A DNA stretch of 41,796 nt from COMBO-56-21 sp038852315 (GCA_038852315.1 JAWCKF010000015.1:1-41796); one strand, 5' to 3'. Numbered from the stretch's first letter, positions 14,906 to 24,141 are shown. Made by a program: numbers and translations. The notes: generated by a model not told the origin, from the letters alone.

Positions 14906-17089
14906 ATGCCTGCAAAGAAGGAGAAGATACTCAGGGTTGTCCAGGCCAAGTCAGGTGACGACGGCAGGGGTATCGCGAGGATAGACCCGGCCCTCATGCG
15001 GATCCTCGACCTGAACCAGGGCGACATCGCGATGATAGAGGGGACCAGGAGCACCGCCGTGATAGTATACAACGGCTATCCCGAGGACGAGAACAGAGGT
15101 ATCATCAGGATAGACGGCGTCACGCGGAAGAATGCCGGCGTAGGCCTGGACGAGAAGGTCGCCATCAGGAAGATCGTGCCCAAGCCTGCCACGAAGCTAT
15201 CGCTCGCACCGACGCAGCCACTTAAGATCATGGGGGGCGAGGCCTACCTGGCGCAGGTGCTCGAGGGGCGGCCGATAGTGAAGGGTGACCTCGTGGAGGT
15301 CACCATCATGGGCAGGAAGTTCGATCTCGTTGTCCAGGGATTCCAGCCTGCAGGCGAGGCAGCCACCATACAGAACTTCACCGAAATCAAGATCAGCGAG
15401 AAACCGGCAAAGGAGGAGATCGCGAAAGGGCCCAAGGTCGCCTACGAGGACATCGGGGGCCTCAAGGAGGAGGTCGACAAGGTCAGGGAGATGATCGAGC
15501 TCCCCTTGCGGCACCCGGAGCTGTTCGAGAAGTTGGGAGTGGAGGCCCCGAAGGGCGTTCTGCTCCACGGCCCACCAGGAACGGGCAAGACCCTCCTGGC
15601 CAAGGCCGTGGCATCAGAAACGAGCGCCAACTTCACCTCGATAGGCGGTCCTGAGATAATGAGCAAGTTCTACGGCGAGAGCGAGGAGCGCCTCAGGGAG
15701 ATATTCAAGGAGGCCGCCGAGAACGCTCCATCCATCATATTCATCGACGAGATAGACTCGATCGCCCCGAAGAGAGACGAGGTGACGGCCGAGACGGAGC
15801 GTCGGGTGGTTGCCCAGCTGCTCGCCCTCATGGACGGGCTCGAGACCAGGGGCAAGGTCATCGTTATCGGCGCGACCAACAGGCCGAACGCGCTAGACCC
15901 CGCCATCCGCAGACCTGGCAGGTTCGACAGGGAGATAGAGATAGGCATACCAGACCGTGACGGGAGGCTGGAGATACTCCACATCCACACCAAAGGCATG
16001 CCTCTGGCGGACGATGTCGACCTCGGCAAGCTCGCGGACATGACCCATGGCTATGTAGGGGCAGACCTGGCGGCGCTCACGCGAGAGGCGGCCATGCGCG
16101 CCCTCAGGAAGGTGCTCCCGAGCATAGACCTGGAGGCGCAGACGATACCTCCAGAGGTGCTGAACAGCCTCAAGGTCACGATGGACGACTTCATGGACGC
16201 CTACAGGGAGATGCAGCCCTCGACGCTGAGGGAGGTCCTGCTGGAGACACCGAACGTAAAGTGGGAGGACATAGGCGGCCTGGAGAAGCCCAAGCAGGAG
16301 CTGATGGAGACCGTCGAGTGGCCCCTGAAGTACGCTGCTCTCTACAAGCACATGAACGCGACGCCGCCCAAGGGCATACTGCTCTATGGCCCTCCTGGTA
16401 CGGGCAAGACCCTCCTTGCCAAGGCCGTCGCCACAGAGAGCCAGGCGAACTTCATAAGCGTGAAGGGGCCGGAGTTCCTGTCGAAGTGGGTCGGCGAGAG
16501 CGAGAAGGCCGTCCGAGAGACCTTCAGGAAGGCGCGTCAGGCTGCGCCCTGCGTCATATTCCTGGATGAGATAGACGCGATCGCACCCGTCAGGGGCACC
16601 TCCAGCGACTCGGGCGTGACCGAGCGCGTCATAAGCCAGCTCCTGACCGAGATGGACGGCTTGGAGCCCCTACACAACGTGGTCGTGATAGCTGCCACGA
16701 ACAGGCCGGACATCATCGACCCTGCGCTGCTGCGGCCCGGCAGGTTCGACAGGCTGGTCTATATACCCCCGCCCGACCTAGCGGCCAGGAAGGAGATACT
16801 GAGGATACACACGAAGGGCAAGCCTCTGGCCGAGGACGTCGACCTTGACAAGCTCGCGACCAAGATGGAGAACTTCACGGGCGCCGACATCGCGGCCGTG
16901 TGCAACGAGGCCGTCATGCTGGCCATCAGGGATTACGTGCTGGACGGGGGCGACCTCGACGAGGACAAGGTGAAGCAGCTCAAGGTCGGCATGAAGTACT
17001 TCGAGAAGGCGATGGACAGCGTCGAGCCCATGAGCGCGAGCGACCTCAGGAAGTACGAGAAGCTCGCGCCCAACTCGATGTACAGATAA
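14906..17089 (+). CDS. cdc48: AAA+ ATPase Cdc48/VAT/p97
   Basis: Hexameric unfoldase that extracts and unfolds proteins, in archaea feeding the 20S proteasome. The 727 residues contain the N domain (double-psi barrel plus four-stranded part, about 1-180), D1 with Walker A GPPGTGKT near 222-229 and Walker B IIFIDEIDSIAPKR, and D2 with Walker A near 495-502 and Walker B VIFLDEIDAIAP, each with arginine fingers (RPGRFDR). The C-terminus is MYR, fitting the hydrophobic-Tyr-X proteasome-docking motif. ATG 14906 has GAGGTG upstream. Confidence 0.97.
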   Translation: MPAKKEKILRVVQAKSGDDGRGIARIDPALMRILDLNQGDIAMIEGTRSTAVIVYNGYPEDENRGIIRIDGVTRKNAGVGLDEKVAIRKIVPKPATKLSLAPTQPLKIMGGEAYLAQVLEGRPIVKGDLVEVTIMGRKFDLVVQGFQPAGEAATIQNFTEIKISEKPAKEEIAKGPKVAYEDIGGLKEEVDKVREMIELPLRHPELFEKLGVEAPKGVLLHGPPGTGKTLLAKAVASETSANFTSIGGPEIMSKFYGESEERLREIFKEAAENAPSIIFIDEIDSIAPKRDEVTAETERRVVAQLLALMDGLETRGKVIVIGATNRPNALDPAIRRPGRFDREIEIGIPDRDGRLEILHIHTKGMPLADDVDLGKLADMTHGYVGADLAALTREAAMRALRKVLPSIDLEAQTIPPEVLNSLKVTMDDFMDAYREMQPSTLREVLLETPNVKWEDIGGLEKPKQELMETVEWPLKYAALYKHMNATPPKGILLYGPPGTGKTLLAKAVATESQANFISVKGPEFLSKWVGESEKAVRETFRKARQAAPCVIFLDEIDAIAPVRGTSSDSGVTERVISQLLTEMDGLEPLHNVVVIAATNRPDIIDPALLRPGRFDRLVYIPPPDLAARKEILRIHTKGKPLAEDVDLDKLATKMENFTGADIAAVCNEAVMLAIRDYVLDGGDLDEDKVKQLKVGMKYFEKAMDSVEPMSASDLRKYEKLAPNSMYR

Positions 17090-17128
17090 TCGTGCTCGGT
17101 GGACAATCACATTCAAATCGAGGGCAGC

Positions 17129-17138
17129 GATATGTAAG
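17129..17138 (+). promoter_or_regulatory. TATA-like element of the HTH regulator gene
   Basis: GATATGTAAG is centred 27 bases before ATG 17160, consistent with a leaderless transcript. Confidence 0.4.
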
Positions 17139-17159
17139 TCCTGGAGAAGACGACGCAAG

Positions 17160-18116
17160 ATGGCACTGAACCGAGAGGAGCTCATAAAGAGGCTGCGGAC
17201 CACGCTCGCGAAAAGCGGGTTCTATGTGTCGGACCCGCACGACGTCAGGAGCATCGCTTTCGACATCGTAGCCAGGCGTGACAAGCAGCTCCTGATAATC
17301 AAGGCCCTCACGAACATCGACTCGCTCTCCGCGGACGACGCTGAGCAGCTGAGAGTGCTGGCCAACGCCCTGGGCGGCAGCCCCATGGTCATCGGGCTGC
17401 ACTCCAGCTCGGGGAAGCTCGACGACGGCATACTCTACTCGAGGTTCGGCATACCGATAATGTCGCTGAGGACCTTCGAGGAGCACATGCTTGAGGGCGT
17501 GCCCCCGTTCGTGTACGCGGCCCCTGGAGGGCTGTATGTGCGACTGGATGGCGAGCTGCTCAGGCGCATCAGGGCTGAGAGGAACATCTCGTTGGGGACG
17601 CTTGCGGAGGTAGCTGGAGTTTCGAGGAAAGCCATCCAGATGTACGAGAGCGGCATGGGGGCAATGATAGAGATAGCGGCAAAGATAGAGGAGTTCCTGA
17701 ACGAGCCAATAGTCGTGCCGCTCGACCCGTTCTCATACAGCACCGAGATAGCGCGAGCGCTGAAGTCTTTCGACGAGTTCACAGGCCTGAACAGGGACGT
17801 GTTCGAGATGCTGAGAGAGCTGGGATACTCTGTCGTGCCCACGGTCAGGTGCCCGTTCGATGCGCTGGCTAAGGACGACGACTTCCTGATGCTGACGGGC
17901 ATAGGAGAGACACCGGCGATGGTGGAACGCAAGGCGAGGATCGTCGGGAACATATCGAGGGTTACGGAGAAGAAGTCCGTGATATTCGTCCAACAGAGGA
18001 CGACAGTTGAGCAGATCGAAGGCACCCCCTTGATAGCGAAGGACGAGCTCAGGCGTGCCGATGACGCCGACGACGTCATCGAGCTCATCCTGCAGAGGGA
18101 GAAGAGGAAGAAGTGA
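17160..18116 (+). CDS. Archaeal HTH-type transcriptional regulator (XRE-like)
   Basis: The 318 residues fit a conserved archaeal family of putative HTH regulators. An N-terminal alpha/beta domain (about 1-120; FDIVARRDKQLLIIKALTNI resembles a nuclease-like or Rossmann core) is followed by a Cro/C1-type helix-turn-helix near 138-185 (RIRAERNISLGTLAEVAGVSR then IQMYE). A C-terminal alpha/beta domain ends RREK-rich. DNA targets are unknown. A second gene follows six bases after the stop, so the two are probably co-transcribed. Confidence 0.8.
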   Translation: MALNREELIKRLRTTLAKSGFYVSDPHDVRSIAFDIVARRDKQLLIIKALTNIDSLSADDAEQLRVLANALGGSPMVIGLHSSSGKLDDGILYSRFGIPIMSLRTFEEHMLEGVPPFVYAAPGGLYVRLDGELLRRIRAERNISLGTLAEVAGVSRKAIQMYESGMGAMIEIAAKIEEFLNEPIVVPLDPFSYSTEIARALKSFDEFTGLNRDVFEMLRELGYSVVPTVRCPFDALAKDDDFLMLTGIGETPAMVERKARIVGNISRVTEKKSVIFVQQRTTVEQIEGTPLIAKDELRRADDADDVIELILQREKRKK

Positions 18117-18122
18117 GCCCGC

Positions 18123-18758
18123 ATGGAGACCTGGAAGCTCCGGCTCGGGGAGTGCGAGGTGCACATCCAGCCGGTCATAAAAGGGCTTGTGTCTGAATCG
18201 GAGAGGGTTCGCGCCGAGTTCGACTCCTTCAGACCGGACAAGGTCGCCGTATCGATATCCAAGGAGGAGCTGGAGGGGCTCAGGCACATGCCGCCGGACT
18301 TCGAGCCCGAGCTCACGCGGTACGAGGAGATATACGCGAACGGTCTGAGCGAGTACGGCGAAGTGGCTGCACCGCCCCCCTGCTATGTCGCGGCCCTAGA
18401 GTTGTGCGAGCACGCTCATGTGCCGATCGTGGCTATAGACCTCGATGAGCGTAGCTTCACAGAGCTGTACTGCGCGGTCGTCCCAGGGACGACACTGTTC
18501 ACGCACTCCACTCGTACGTGGCTGATGAGGAGGCGGAGGTACGGAAGGGGCGGTGCGGAGGAGTTCGTACTCGCATGGGACAGGGCCGTGAACAGGCCCA
18601 AGGGCTTCAGGATCATAGAGGAGAAGAGGGCGGAGGCGATGGCGGAGGGCATAGTCAGGGAGAGCAGAGGGTCGCGGAAGCTCCTCGCTGTGGTCGAGCT
18701 TGAGAGGGCGGGCAGGGTCTATGAACTCCTGACCATGCACCTGCGCCGAGAGCCATGA
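18123..18758 (+). CDS. Conserved hypothetical protein, distantly TraB-like
   Basis: The 211 residues have no catalytic motif I can name. The order of elements (an N-terminal strand-loop PVIKGLVSESERVRAEF, then DKVAVSISKEELEGL, a central VPIVAIDLDERSF and a C-terminal helix KRAEAMAEGI followed by LLAVVELERAGRVYELL) faintly resembles TraB/PrgY proteins, but the diagnostic GTAH motif is absent. It may be a diverged relative or unrelated. It is linked to the HTH regulator six bases upstream. The following 60 bases to the convergent surface-protein gene hold nothing recognisable. Confidence 0.65.
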   Translation: METWKLRLGECEVHIQPVIKGLVSESERVRAEFDSFRPDKVAVSISKEELEGLRHMPPDFEPELTRYEEIYANGLSEYGEVAAPPPCYVAALELCEHAHVPIVAIDLDERSFTELYCAVVPGTTLFTHSTRTWLMRRRRYGRGGAEEFVLAWDRAVNRPKGFRIIEEKRAEAMAEGIVRESRGSRKLLAVVELERAGRVYELLTMHLRREP

Positions 18759-18818
18759 AATGCGAGAATGGGTTTCTTGTGAAGGGGGTCTTCTTGAGAC
18801 TACGTCCCCGTCGCAAAC

Positions 18819-21800
18819 TCATAGAGCGATGAGACTCTCAGCTAGGACGATGTCGATGTACGGGTTCTTGGCCTGCCCGGTCGGCTGAGCCATGGTCCAA
18901 GTCTTCACGCTGTAGTACCTCCAGCTCTGCCCGCCGGCGTAAAGGTTCATCCAAAAGCCTATCTTCGACACTAACAAGCCATCGGACGTCGTGGTATAGT
19001 TGCAGACAAGGATGTCAGTGAACCCGTCGCCGTTTATGTCTGCGGCGTCGAACAGCGTGGGCGCGAGCGTGCTGAAGGGATACTTGGTATTGTCGTTCAC
19101 CTTGCTCGCGCAGTCGTCGTAGAAAGTAGAGTCAGCGGACGGCCCCGTCCCGGCCATCACGCCCCACGTGGTGCCCGTGCGCGTGAATATCGATATCCCG
19201 TTCGCACCGTCCTTCGCGACGACGACCTCCTTATACCCGCCCTCGAGGCCGTCGACCTCGGCGCCCCTGACGGAGGTCCACGTCGTGGCTGTTGTGACCG
19301 ACTGCTCGCTGTAACCGATTGTCTTGGTTATCACGAACGCGTAGTCCACCGTTATGCTATCGACCGTGCTGTCTTCAGAGGTCAGCGAGTCCTCGAACTT
19401 GACAAACATCTGAGAGCCCATCACCCTCGTGGGCAGTGTGAAGTTGTAAGTCGCCCAGTCGGTGCCATCTATCTCTCCCACATAGTTCCACGCGCAAGTC
19501 CCGGCCGTGACGTTCGTCGCGCTGTCGCTCGTGACGTAGACATAGAACGACTCAGACCCGCCACTTGGTCCAGGGTTGACCTTGGCCCGCACCCTGAGCA
19601 CCTGGTCCGCCTTGTTGTCGAGCGTTTCGAACCTCATGATGCCCTGCACGCGGGAGTAGCCGTTCGCGGTCGTCTCGGTGAAGACTATCCCGATGTTGTT
19701 CGAACTCTTTGCATCCGTGACCGAGCCACTGTAAGTGCCGCTCTCCATCATCGGGTTGAAGCCGGCTGCGTTCTCGTTCAGTAGCTTCGCGCTCTCTGCA
19801 GTGACGCTGTAGAGGTTCACGGTCACGCCGGCATACGACCCGAAGGCTGTGCTCGTCCCTGTTGCGACTATGTCCAGATGGCCGTCTCCATCCATGTCCT
19901 CGATGTCGAAGTCCTTGATGCCCGTGCCCGTTCCCATGGCGAACCTCGCGTTCGGGTTCGCATATGGCTTCAGGAGGGCGTCGTAGGTGTACTTCACATC
20001 GTACACGTAGAGCCTGCCGCCGGCAAGCACTATGAGGTCGTCAGTCCCGTCGCCGGTCATGTCCTCGAGAGCTATCTTGGATATCGTCCCGGTCCACTTC
20101 GTTCCAGGGGGGTTGAATATCCAAGGTTGAGCACCGTAGGTCGAGTTGTAGAGCACTATCTGGGAGTTCGAATTCGCATACGCGAAGTCCTCCTTACCGT
20201 CGCCGCTGAAGTCTCCCGTGGCTATCCAGACGATCGGGTAAGTGTAACCGTCGCCTGGAGATGCGCGCGAGATCTCGCTCCCGGCCTGCCATGTTCCGAA
20301 CACGTTCAGCGTGTTCTCGAAAAAGTACAGCTGGTTGGAGGTGGCCATCGCCACAAGGAGGTCCTTGTCGCCGTCGCCGTCCAGGTCGCCTAGCGCCATC
20401 GCGCTGGTCGTGTAGTCGTAGTTGTTCCCGGGCGTGCTCTCGTACTTCCAAAGCACTCTGCTGGTGAAGAAGTTGTTGTTCTGAACGTACCAGACATATT
20501 CCCTGATGTTGAAGTTGCTCTGCCCGGACGCCATCCCCGCCGTACCGACTACGAAGTCCGCCTTCGACTGCGTGCCCCTTATCCATACCTGCAGCGAGAG
20601 CGAGTACACACCCTCGTTGGAGTCGGATAGCTTCGTCACGTACAGTGTGTATGCGTTGAGTCCTGGGAGCCACTGATCCCCGTTGTTGAGCCTCAGGGCG
20701 ATCGTGAAGCTGTATGTCACATCGTCGTACCTGCTCAGCTGGGAGATGACTGTCCCAGCCGGGGGCACGCCATACAGCTGCGAGCCGCCGCTGTAGTCCG
20801 TCAGCCTCACCTCCGCGACTGTCGGTGCGGGGGAGGACTGTGCGTTCTGGACCCTGATCTTGACGTACATTATGCTGTCAGTTGCTGAACTGATGTTGAA
20901 CGGCTTGTCCTTGGTCGTGCCCCATGGCGTGGCCCAGTCAGACTTGTAGGCGACCATTGAGGGAATGAAGACGGATGCGCCGGGCCGCCACACCACTATC
21001 GTCTTGTCCGCCTGGAAAGTCAGCTGGGTCTGGCCTGCCGGTGGGAGGTTCTTCAGGTAGAGTGTCACGGTATACGAGCTGGGCGGAAGGTTGCTAGTGT
21101 TGAACACAGCCTCGTAGACGTAGGCGCTCCCGCCCGTTGGGTACGGATAGAACGGCGTGGTCGCGGTGCTGTTGAACCTATAGCTGGGGGCGAAGGTCGA
21201 GCCAGTCCTCGTGTCAGTGATGACTATCCTGTTATCGCCGTTCAAGTTGCTCATCGTGAGACTCGCGAACCTGATGAATATGTTCGAATCCTTCGTGAAG
21301 TTGACGCAGGGGCTGTTCACATCCGCCTGCCCCGTGGGCGCGCCCGTCGTCCTGTTGAAGAGCTCGGCGTATATGCCGAAACCGTGCCCCAATCCTCCGC
21401 TCACGTATGACAGCCACGCAGGCAGGCCGCTGAACCCCAGCTCGGCATACTGGGGATACCAGTACTCGTTGAGGTCCGAGGGCAGGACAGTGATCTCGAT
21501 CACATACTGCGACACCGCCTCGTGTCCGGCTATGTCAAAGGCATGTATCTCCACCACAGAGCCGTCCACGGCAGCCGCACTGAGGACTCTTCCGAACGCC
21601 CAAGTCCACCAGCCGTTAGCATAGGTCCCGGGCCTGTGGTTACCATTAGAGCCCTCTATCGCCACATGGCTGGCGTCAATCCACACGTTGCTCATGTCGA
21701 GGTCGTTGTCTGGATCCTCTATCTTGACGAACAGAGTGAAGGTGTCGTTGGCCTTGACCGGGTCGGGAGTGGGCGTGGAGGGATCTGAATCGATGTATCT

Positions 21801-22283
21801 CTGCAGGATGTTCGGGGCGTTGCCTCCGACGCCGCCCGTCACCTGACTCGTCCATATCATGCTGCTCTTCTCAAGGTCGACGACCGTGGCTGTCACCACG
21901 GTGGAGGAACTCGTGCCGTCGATCTGCATCCTCCAGGCCTTGCCAGTATTCCACGTGTCACCAGTCCACGATGGGTCATCAGTGAGCCTGTAGTCGTAGT
22001 TCGTGTTGTCGACGGTGAGCAATATCAGCACCTGGTTCACGCTTAAGGGCTTGCCACCCGCGTGTATGAGTGTGAGGTTGGCATGCCTATAGTTGCTCGA
22101 GAACACGAGCGATGCCGAGAAGTCCGCCTTCGTGGTCTGCTCTGGCACCGGCATGGTCTGGACGAACGCGATAATCCCACTGAACAGGATCACGGTGATA
22201 GCGAGAATCAATATGTTCCCGATTACTTCAGAAACGCCGCCCTCGTCCTTCCAAGACTTCTTCTTGAGCAACTCGAGACTCAT
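18819..22283 (-). CDS. Large FG-GAP/VCBS repeat surface protein with archaeal pilin-like N-terminus
   Basis: The 1,154 residues begin with a short basic leader (LELLKKKSWKDEGG) and the archaeal pilin-type hydrophobic segment VSEVIGNILILAITVILFSG, as in type IV pilin N-terminal domains. The middle is Thr/Ser/Asn-rich beta sandwich sequence. The C-terminal half carries at least five Ca-binding FG-GAP-like repeats: DLDGDGDKDLLVA, DFSGDGKEDFAYA, DMTGDGTDDLIVL, DMDGDGHLDIVAT and DINGDGFTDILVC. It is therefore probably exported, anchored and adhesive or structural. ATG 22283 follows GGAGGAAGGAG. It diverges from a winged-helix protein gene. Confidence 0.85.
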   Translation of the reverse strand: MSLELLKKKSWKDEGGVSEVIGNILILAITVILFSGIIAFVQTMPVPEQTTKADFSASLVFSSNYRHANLTLIHAGGKPLSVNQVLILLTVDNTNYDYRLTDDPSWTGDTWNTGKAWRMQIDGTSSSTVVTATVVDLEKSSMIWTSQVTGGVGGNAPNILQRYIDSDPSTPTPDPVKANDTFTLFVKIEDPDNDLDMSNVWIDASHVAIEGSNGNHRPGTYANGWWTWAFGRVLSAAAVDGSVVEIHAFDIAGHEAVSQYVIEITVLPSDLNEYWYPQYAELGFSGLPAWLSYVSGGLGHGFGIYAELFNRTTGAPTGQADVNSPCVNFTKDSNIFIRFASLTMSNLNGDNRIVITDTRTGSTFAPSYRFNSTATTPFYPYPTGGSAYVYEAVFNTSNLPPSSYTVTLYLKNLPPAGQTQLTFQADKTIVVWRPGASVFIPSMVAYKSDWATPWGTTKDKPFNISSATDSIMYVKIRVQNAQSSPAPTVAEVRLTDYSGGSQLYGVPPAGTVISQLSRYDDVTYSFTIALRLNNGDQWLPGLNAYTLYVTKLSDSNEGVYSLSLQVWIRGTQSKADFVVGTAGMASGQSNFNIREYVWYVQNNNFFTSRVLWKYESTPGNNYDYTTSAMALGDLDGDGDKDLLVAMATSNQLYFFENTLNVFGTWQAGSEISRASPGDGYTYPIVWIATGDFSGDGKEDFAYANSNSQIVLYNSTYGAQPWIFNPPGTKWTGTISKIALEDMTGDGTDDLIVLAGGRLYVYDVKYTYDALLKPYANPNARFAMGTGTGIKDFDIEDMDGDGHLDIVATGTSTAFGSYAGVTVNLYSVTAESAKLLNENAAGFNPMMESGTYSGSVTDAKSSNNIGIVFTETTANGYSRVQGIMRFETLDNKADQVLRVRAKVNPGPSGGSESFYVYVTSDSATNVTAGTCAWNYVGEIDGTDWATYNFTLPTRVMGSQMFVKFEDSLTSEDSTVDSITVDYAFVITKTIGYSEQSVTTATTWTSVRGAEVDGLEGGYKEVVVAKDGANGISIFTRTGTTWGVMAGTGPSADSTFYDDCASKVNDNTKYPFSTLAPTLFDAADINGDGFTDILVCNYTTTSDGLLVSKIGFWMNLYAGGQSWRYYSVKTWTMAQPTGQAKNPYIDIVLAESLIAL

Positions 22284-22338
22284 TCTCTCCTTCCTCCGGG
22301 GGGCTGGATGGAGCATTCTGTAGCTGCTCAGAATCAAC

Positions 22339-22357
22339 CGTCCGGACGATATATAAA
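22339..22357 (-). promoter_or_regulatory. TATA box plus adjoining palindrome upstream of the surface-protein gene
   Basis: On the minus strand the TATA element (TTTATATAT, 22349-22357) is followed directly by the perfect 10-base palindrome CGTCCGGACG (22339-22348). A repressor there could block initiation. The transcript would start near 22326. Confidence 0.5.
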
Positions 22358-22443
22358 CGTGTTGTGGTTGCTACCAATTACCATAACGCTTCTGGGCGCA
22401 GCGTGCCGACCGTACGGCGATGCCTGCTCGAAAACCAGCACCG

Positions 22444-22452
22444 TTATATAAG
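22444..22452 (+). promoter_or_regulatory. TATA box of the winged-helix/STAND-like gene
   Basis: TTATATAAG is centred 27 bases before ATG 22475, so the transcript is probably leaderless. This favours ATG 22475 over the TTG four codons earlier. Confidence 0.6.
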
Positions 22453-22474
22453 CTCAGCATGATTGTGCGGCACG

Positions 22475-23608
22475 ATGCCTGAGGGTGGCCAGCTTAGCGT
22501 CAATGACAGAGTCCTCCTACACCTCTCGAGGTTCGCCAATGACCTGGAGCCGGACGAGTACCCGCCGGAAACGACCCAGCTGGGAATTGCGGCAGCCATA
22601 GGCATATCGCGGACCCACGTGCCACGCGCGGTGAAAGGGCTCCTGAAGGAAGGGCTCGTCTCCGAGATCACCGCGCGCGTCAAAGGCCACGACAGACGGA
22701 TGAAGGTCTATGTCGCCACCCGAGAGGGCATGAGGAAGGCCGACGACCTGTTGAGGGCAATCCGTCACACGACATTCCAGGTCGTGAGGGAAGGGCGTTC
22801 CGTGCCCATGACTGGTTCGGAACTCGAGGAGATGGTCGGGAGGAAGAGGGCCCTGACGGCAATATCTCAGATGAAGGACGGCGTCGTCTCGATAGATGAG
22901 ACGAGGAGGCCGCCGATCAAGGACCTGTCAGATGCCCCTTCTGCCCGGGAGTTCTACGGAAGGGACGAGGAGCTGGACATGATGGAGGAATTCATGGGCT
23001 CCGAGGCGAAGGTTCTGGTCATACTCGCAAGCCGCGGCTACGGCGCGTCGACTCTCGCCAGGAAGTTCGCAGATGAGCAGGAAGAGGCCGACGTGCTGTG
23101 GATCTCCATAGGCCATGATACAACAGCCGCCGACATTGAATCCAGGCTCGTCTCCTACGGGAAGAAGCTAGGAGCTGACGTGAGAAGCGTCGCGGACGTG
23201 CTCCGGCTGAAGAACTTACTCATAGTTTTCGACGGCTACTTCTCCCCCCGGGAGGAGCTCGTCGAGTTCTTCTCCAAGCTGGTTGACATGCCTGGCGACG
23301 CCAAGATGGTCGTCACAGCCCGCGAGGACACGCCTGCCTATGACAGATTCTATCAGAAGGGGCACGTCGACTCCAAGGTCGTCGCGGAGCTCAGGCTGAA
23401 AGGGCTTGATGAACAGAGCGCCGCCAAGCTCTTGGGGAACGATAGGATAGACAAGGACGCCTTCAGGCGCATAATGCAGATGACCAGGGGCCAGCCGATG
23501 GCCCTAAAGATGCTCAGGGACCGGGACTATGCGGGGTTGAAGGGAAGCACCCTCCTGACCGCCGAGGAGGTACGGTACCTCATGTTCCTGAGGGACAAGA
23601 GCGCCTGA
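22475..23608 (+). CDS. Winged-helix protein with degenerate STAND/NB-ARC-like ATPase domain
   Basis: The 377 residues start with a MarR-like winged helix (about 10-95; TTQLGIAAAIGISRTHVPRA, then VKGHDRRMKVYVATREG wing). A linker leads to a STAND-type module opened by FYGRDEELDMMEEFM (about 160). Its P-loop reads SRGYGASTLAR, with Ala191 where Lys is expected; Walker B-like LLIVFDGYF and a sensor-like VVTARED follow. It is probably a DNA-binding regulator that binds nucleotide poorly or not at all. It diverges from the large surface-protein gene, a plausible target, and is convergent with cobA five bases away. Confidence 0.75.
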   Translation: MPEGGQLSVNDRVLLHLSRFANDLEPDEYPPETTQLGIAAAIGISRTHVPRAVKGLLKEGLVSEITARVKGHDRRMKVYVATREGMRKADDLLRAIRHTTFQVVREGRSVPMTGSELEEMVGRKRALTAISQMKDGVVSIDETRRPPIKDLSDAPSAREFYGRDEELDMMEEFMGSEAKVLVILASRGYGASTLARKFADEQEEADVLWISIGHDTTAADIESRLVSYGKKLGADVRSVADVLRLKNLLIVFDGYFSPREELVEFFSKLVDMPGDAKMVVTAREDTPAYDRFYQKGHVDSKVVAELRLKGLDEQSAAKLLGNDRIDKDAFRRIMQMTRGQPMALKMLRDRDYAGLKGSTLLTAEEVRYLMFLRDKSA

Positions 23609-23613
23609 AGGGG

Positions 23614-24141
23614 CTACCACTCCACACCCTTGCGCGCTCCCATGCCCTTGCTGAGCGGGTGCTTGACATCCTCTATGAAGGAGACATAATCTGCGGCCTC
23701 CATGATGGATCTGTCCGCGTCCCGGCCAGTCAGCACTATCTCCACTCCCCTGTCCCTGGCCCTGATGACTGCCTCAAGGGCTACCATGTCAATCAGTCCG
23801 AGCGAGAGGGCGGTGTTGACTTCGTCGAGGATCAACATGTCACACGCTCTTCTCTCGATCTTCTCCCTTGCGAACGCAATGGCCTCCCTCGCCAGCCTCC
23901 TGTCCTCCTCCGAGGGGTTCGACGGGTCGATGAACCGCCCAGAGCCGAACTGTCGGACTTCGATACCCTCGATGCGCCTGACGGCGACCACCTCGCCAGT
24001 GGTGGCTCCCGTCTTCAGGAACTGCACGATGCACACCCTGTACCCGTGCCCGGCGGCGCGCAGGGCCATTCCGAAAGCCGCCGTGGTCTTGCCCTTGCCC
24101 GGCCCGGTTATGACGTGGACCTTCCCGAGTTCTGAAGACAT
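23614..24141 (-). CDS. cobA: Cob(I)alamin / cob(I)yrinic acid a,c-diamide adenosyltransferase, CobA type
   Basis: Adds the adenosyl group to the cobalt of corrinoids, making coenzyme B12 forms. The 175 residues start MSSELGKVHVITGPGKGKTT, with the unusual CobA P-loop, and contain RVCIVQFLKTG, CDMLILDEVN, VEIVLTGRDAD and the C-terminal IEDVKHPLSKGMGARKGVEW, all characteristic. ATG 24141 is about 10 bases after GGAGGT; an in-frame TTG lies nine bases earlier. It is 42 bases behind the DUF835 gene on the same strand, so it may share the V4R/KaiC transcript. Confidence 0.93.
   Translation of the reverse strand: MSSELGKVHVITGPGKGKTTAAFGMALRAAGHGYRVCIVQFLKTGATTGEVVAVRRIEGIEVRQFGSGRFIDPSNPSEEDRRLAREAIAFAREKIERRACDMLILDEVNTALSLGLIDMVALEAVIRARDRGVEIVLTGRDADRSIMEAADYVSFIEDVKHPLSKGMGARKGVEW

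Noticed and set aside
18759..18818. Gap between the hypothetical gene and the surface-protein gene examined for a terminator
   Set aside because: No hairpin and no T-run longer than three bases.
19860..20410. Repeated DGDG-coding segments considered as a DNA repeat array
   Set aside because: The similarity is at protein level (FG-GAP Ca loops), with no exact DNA repeat unit or spacer structure.
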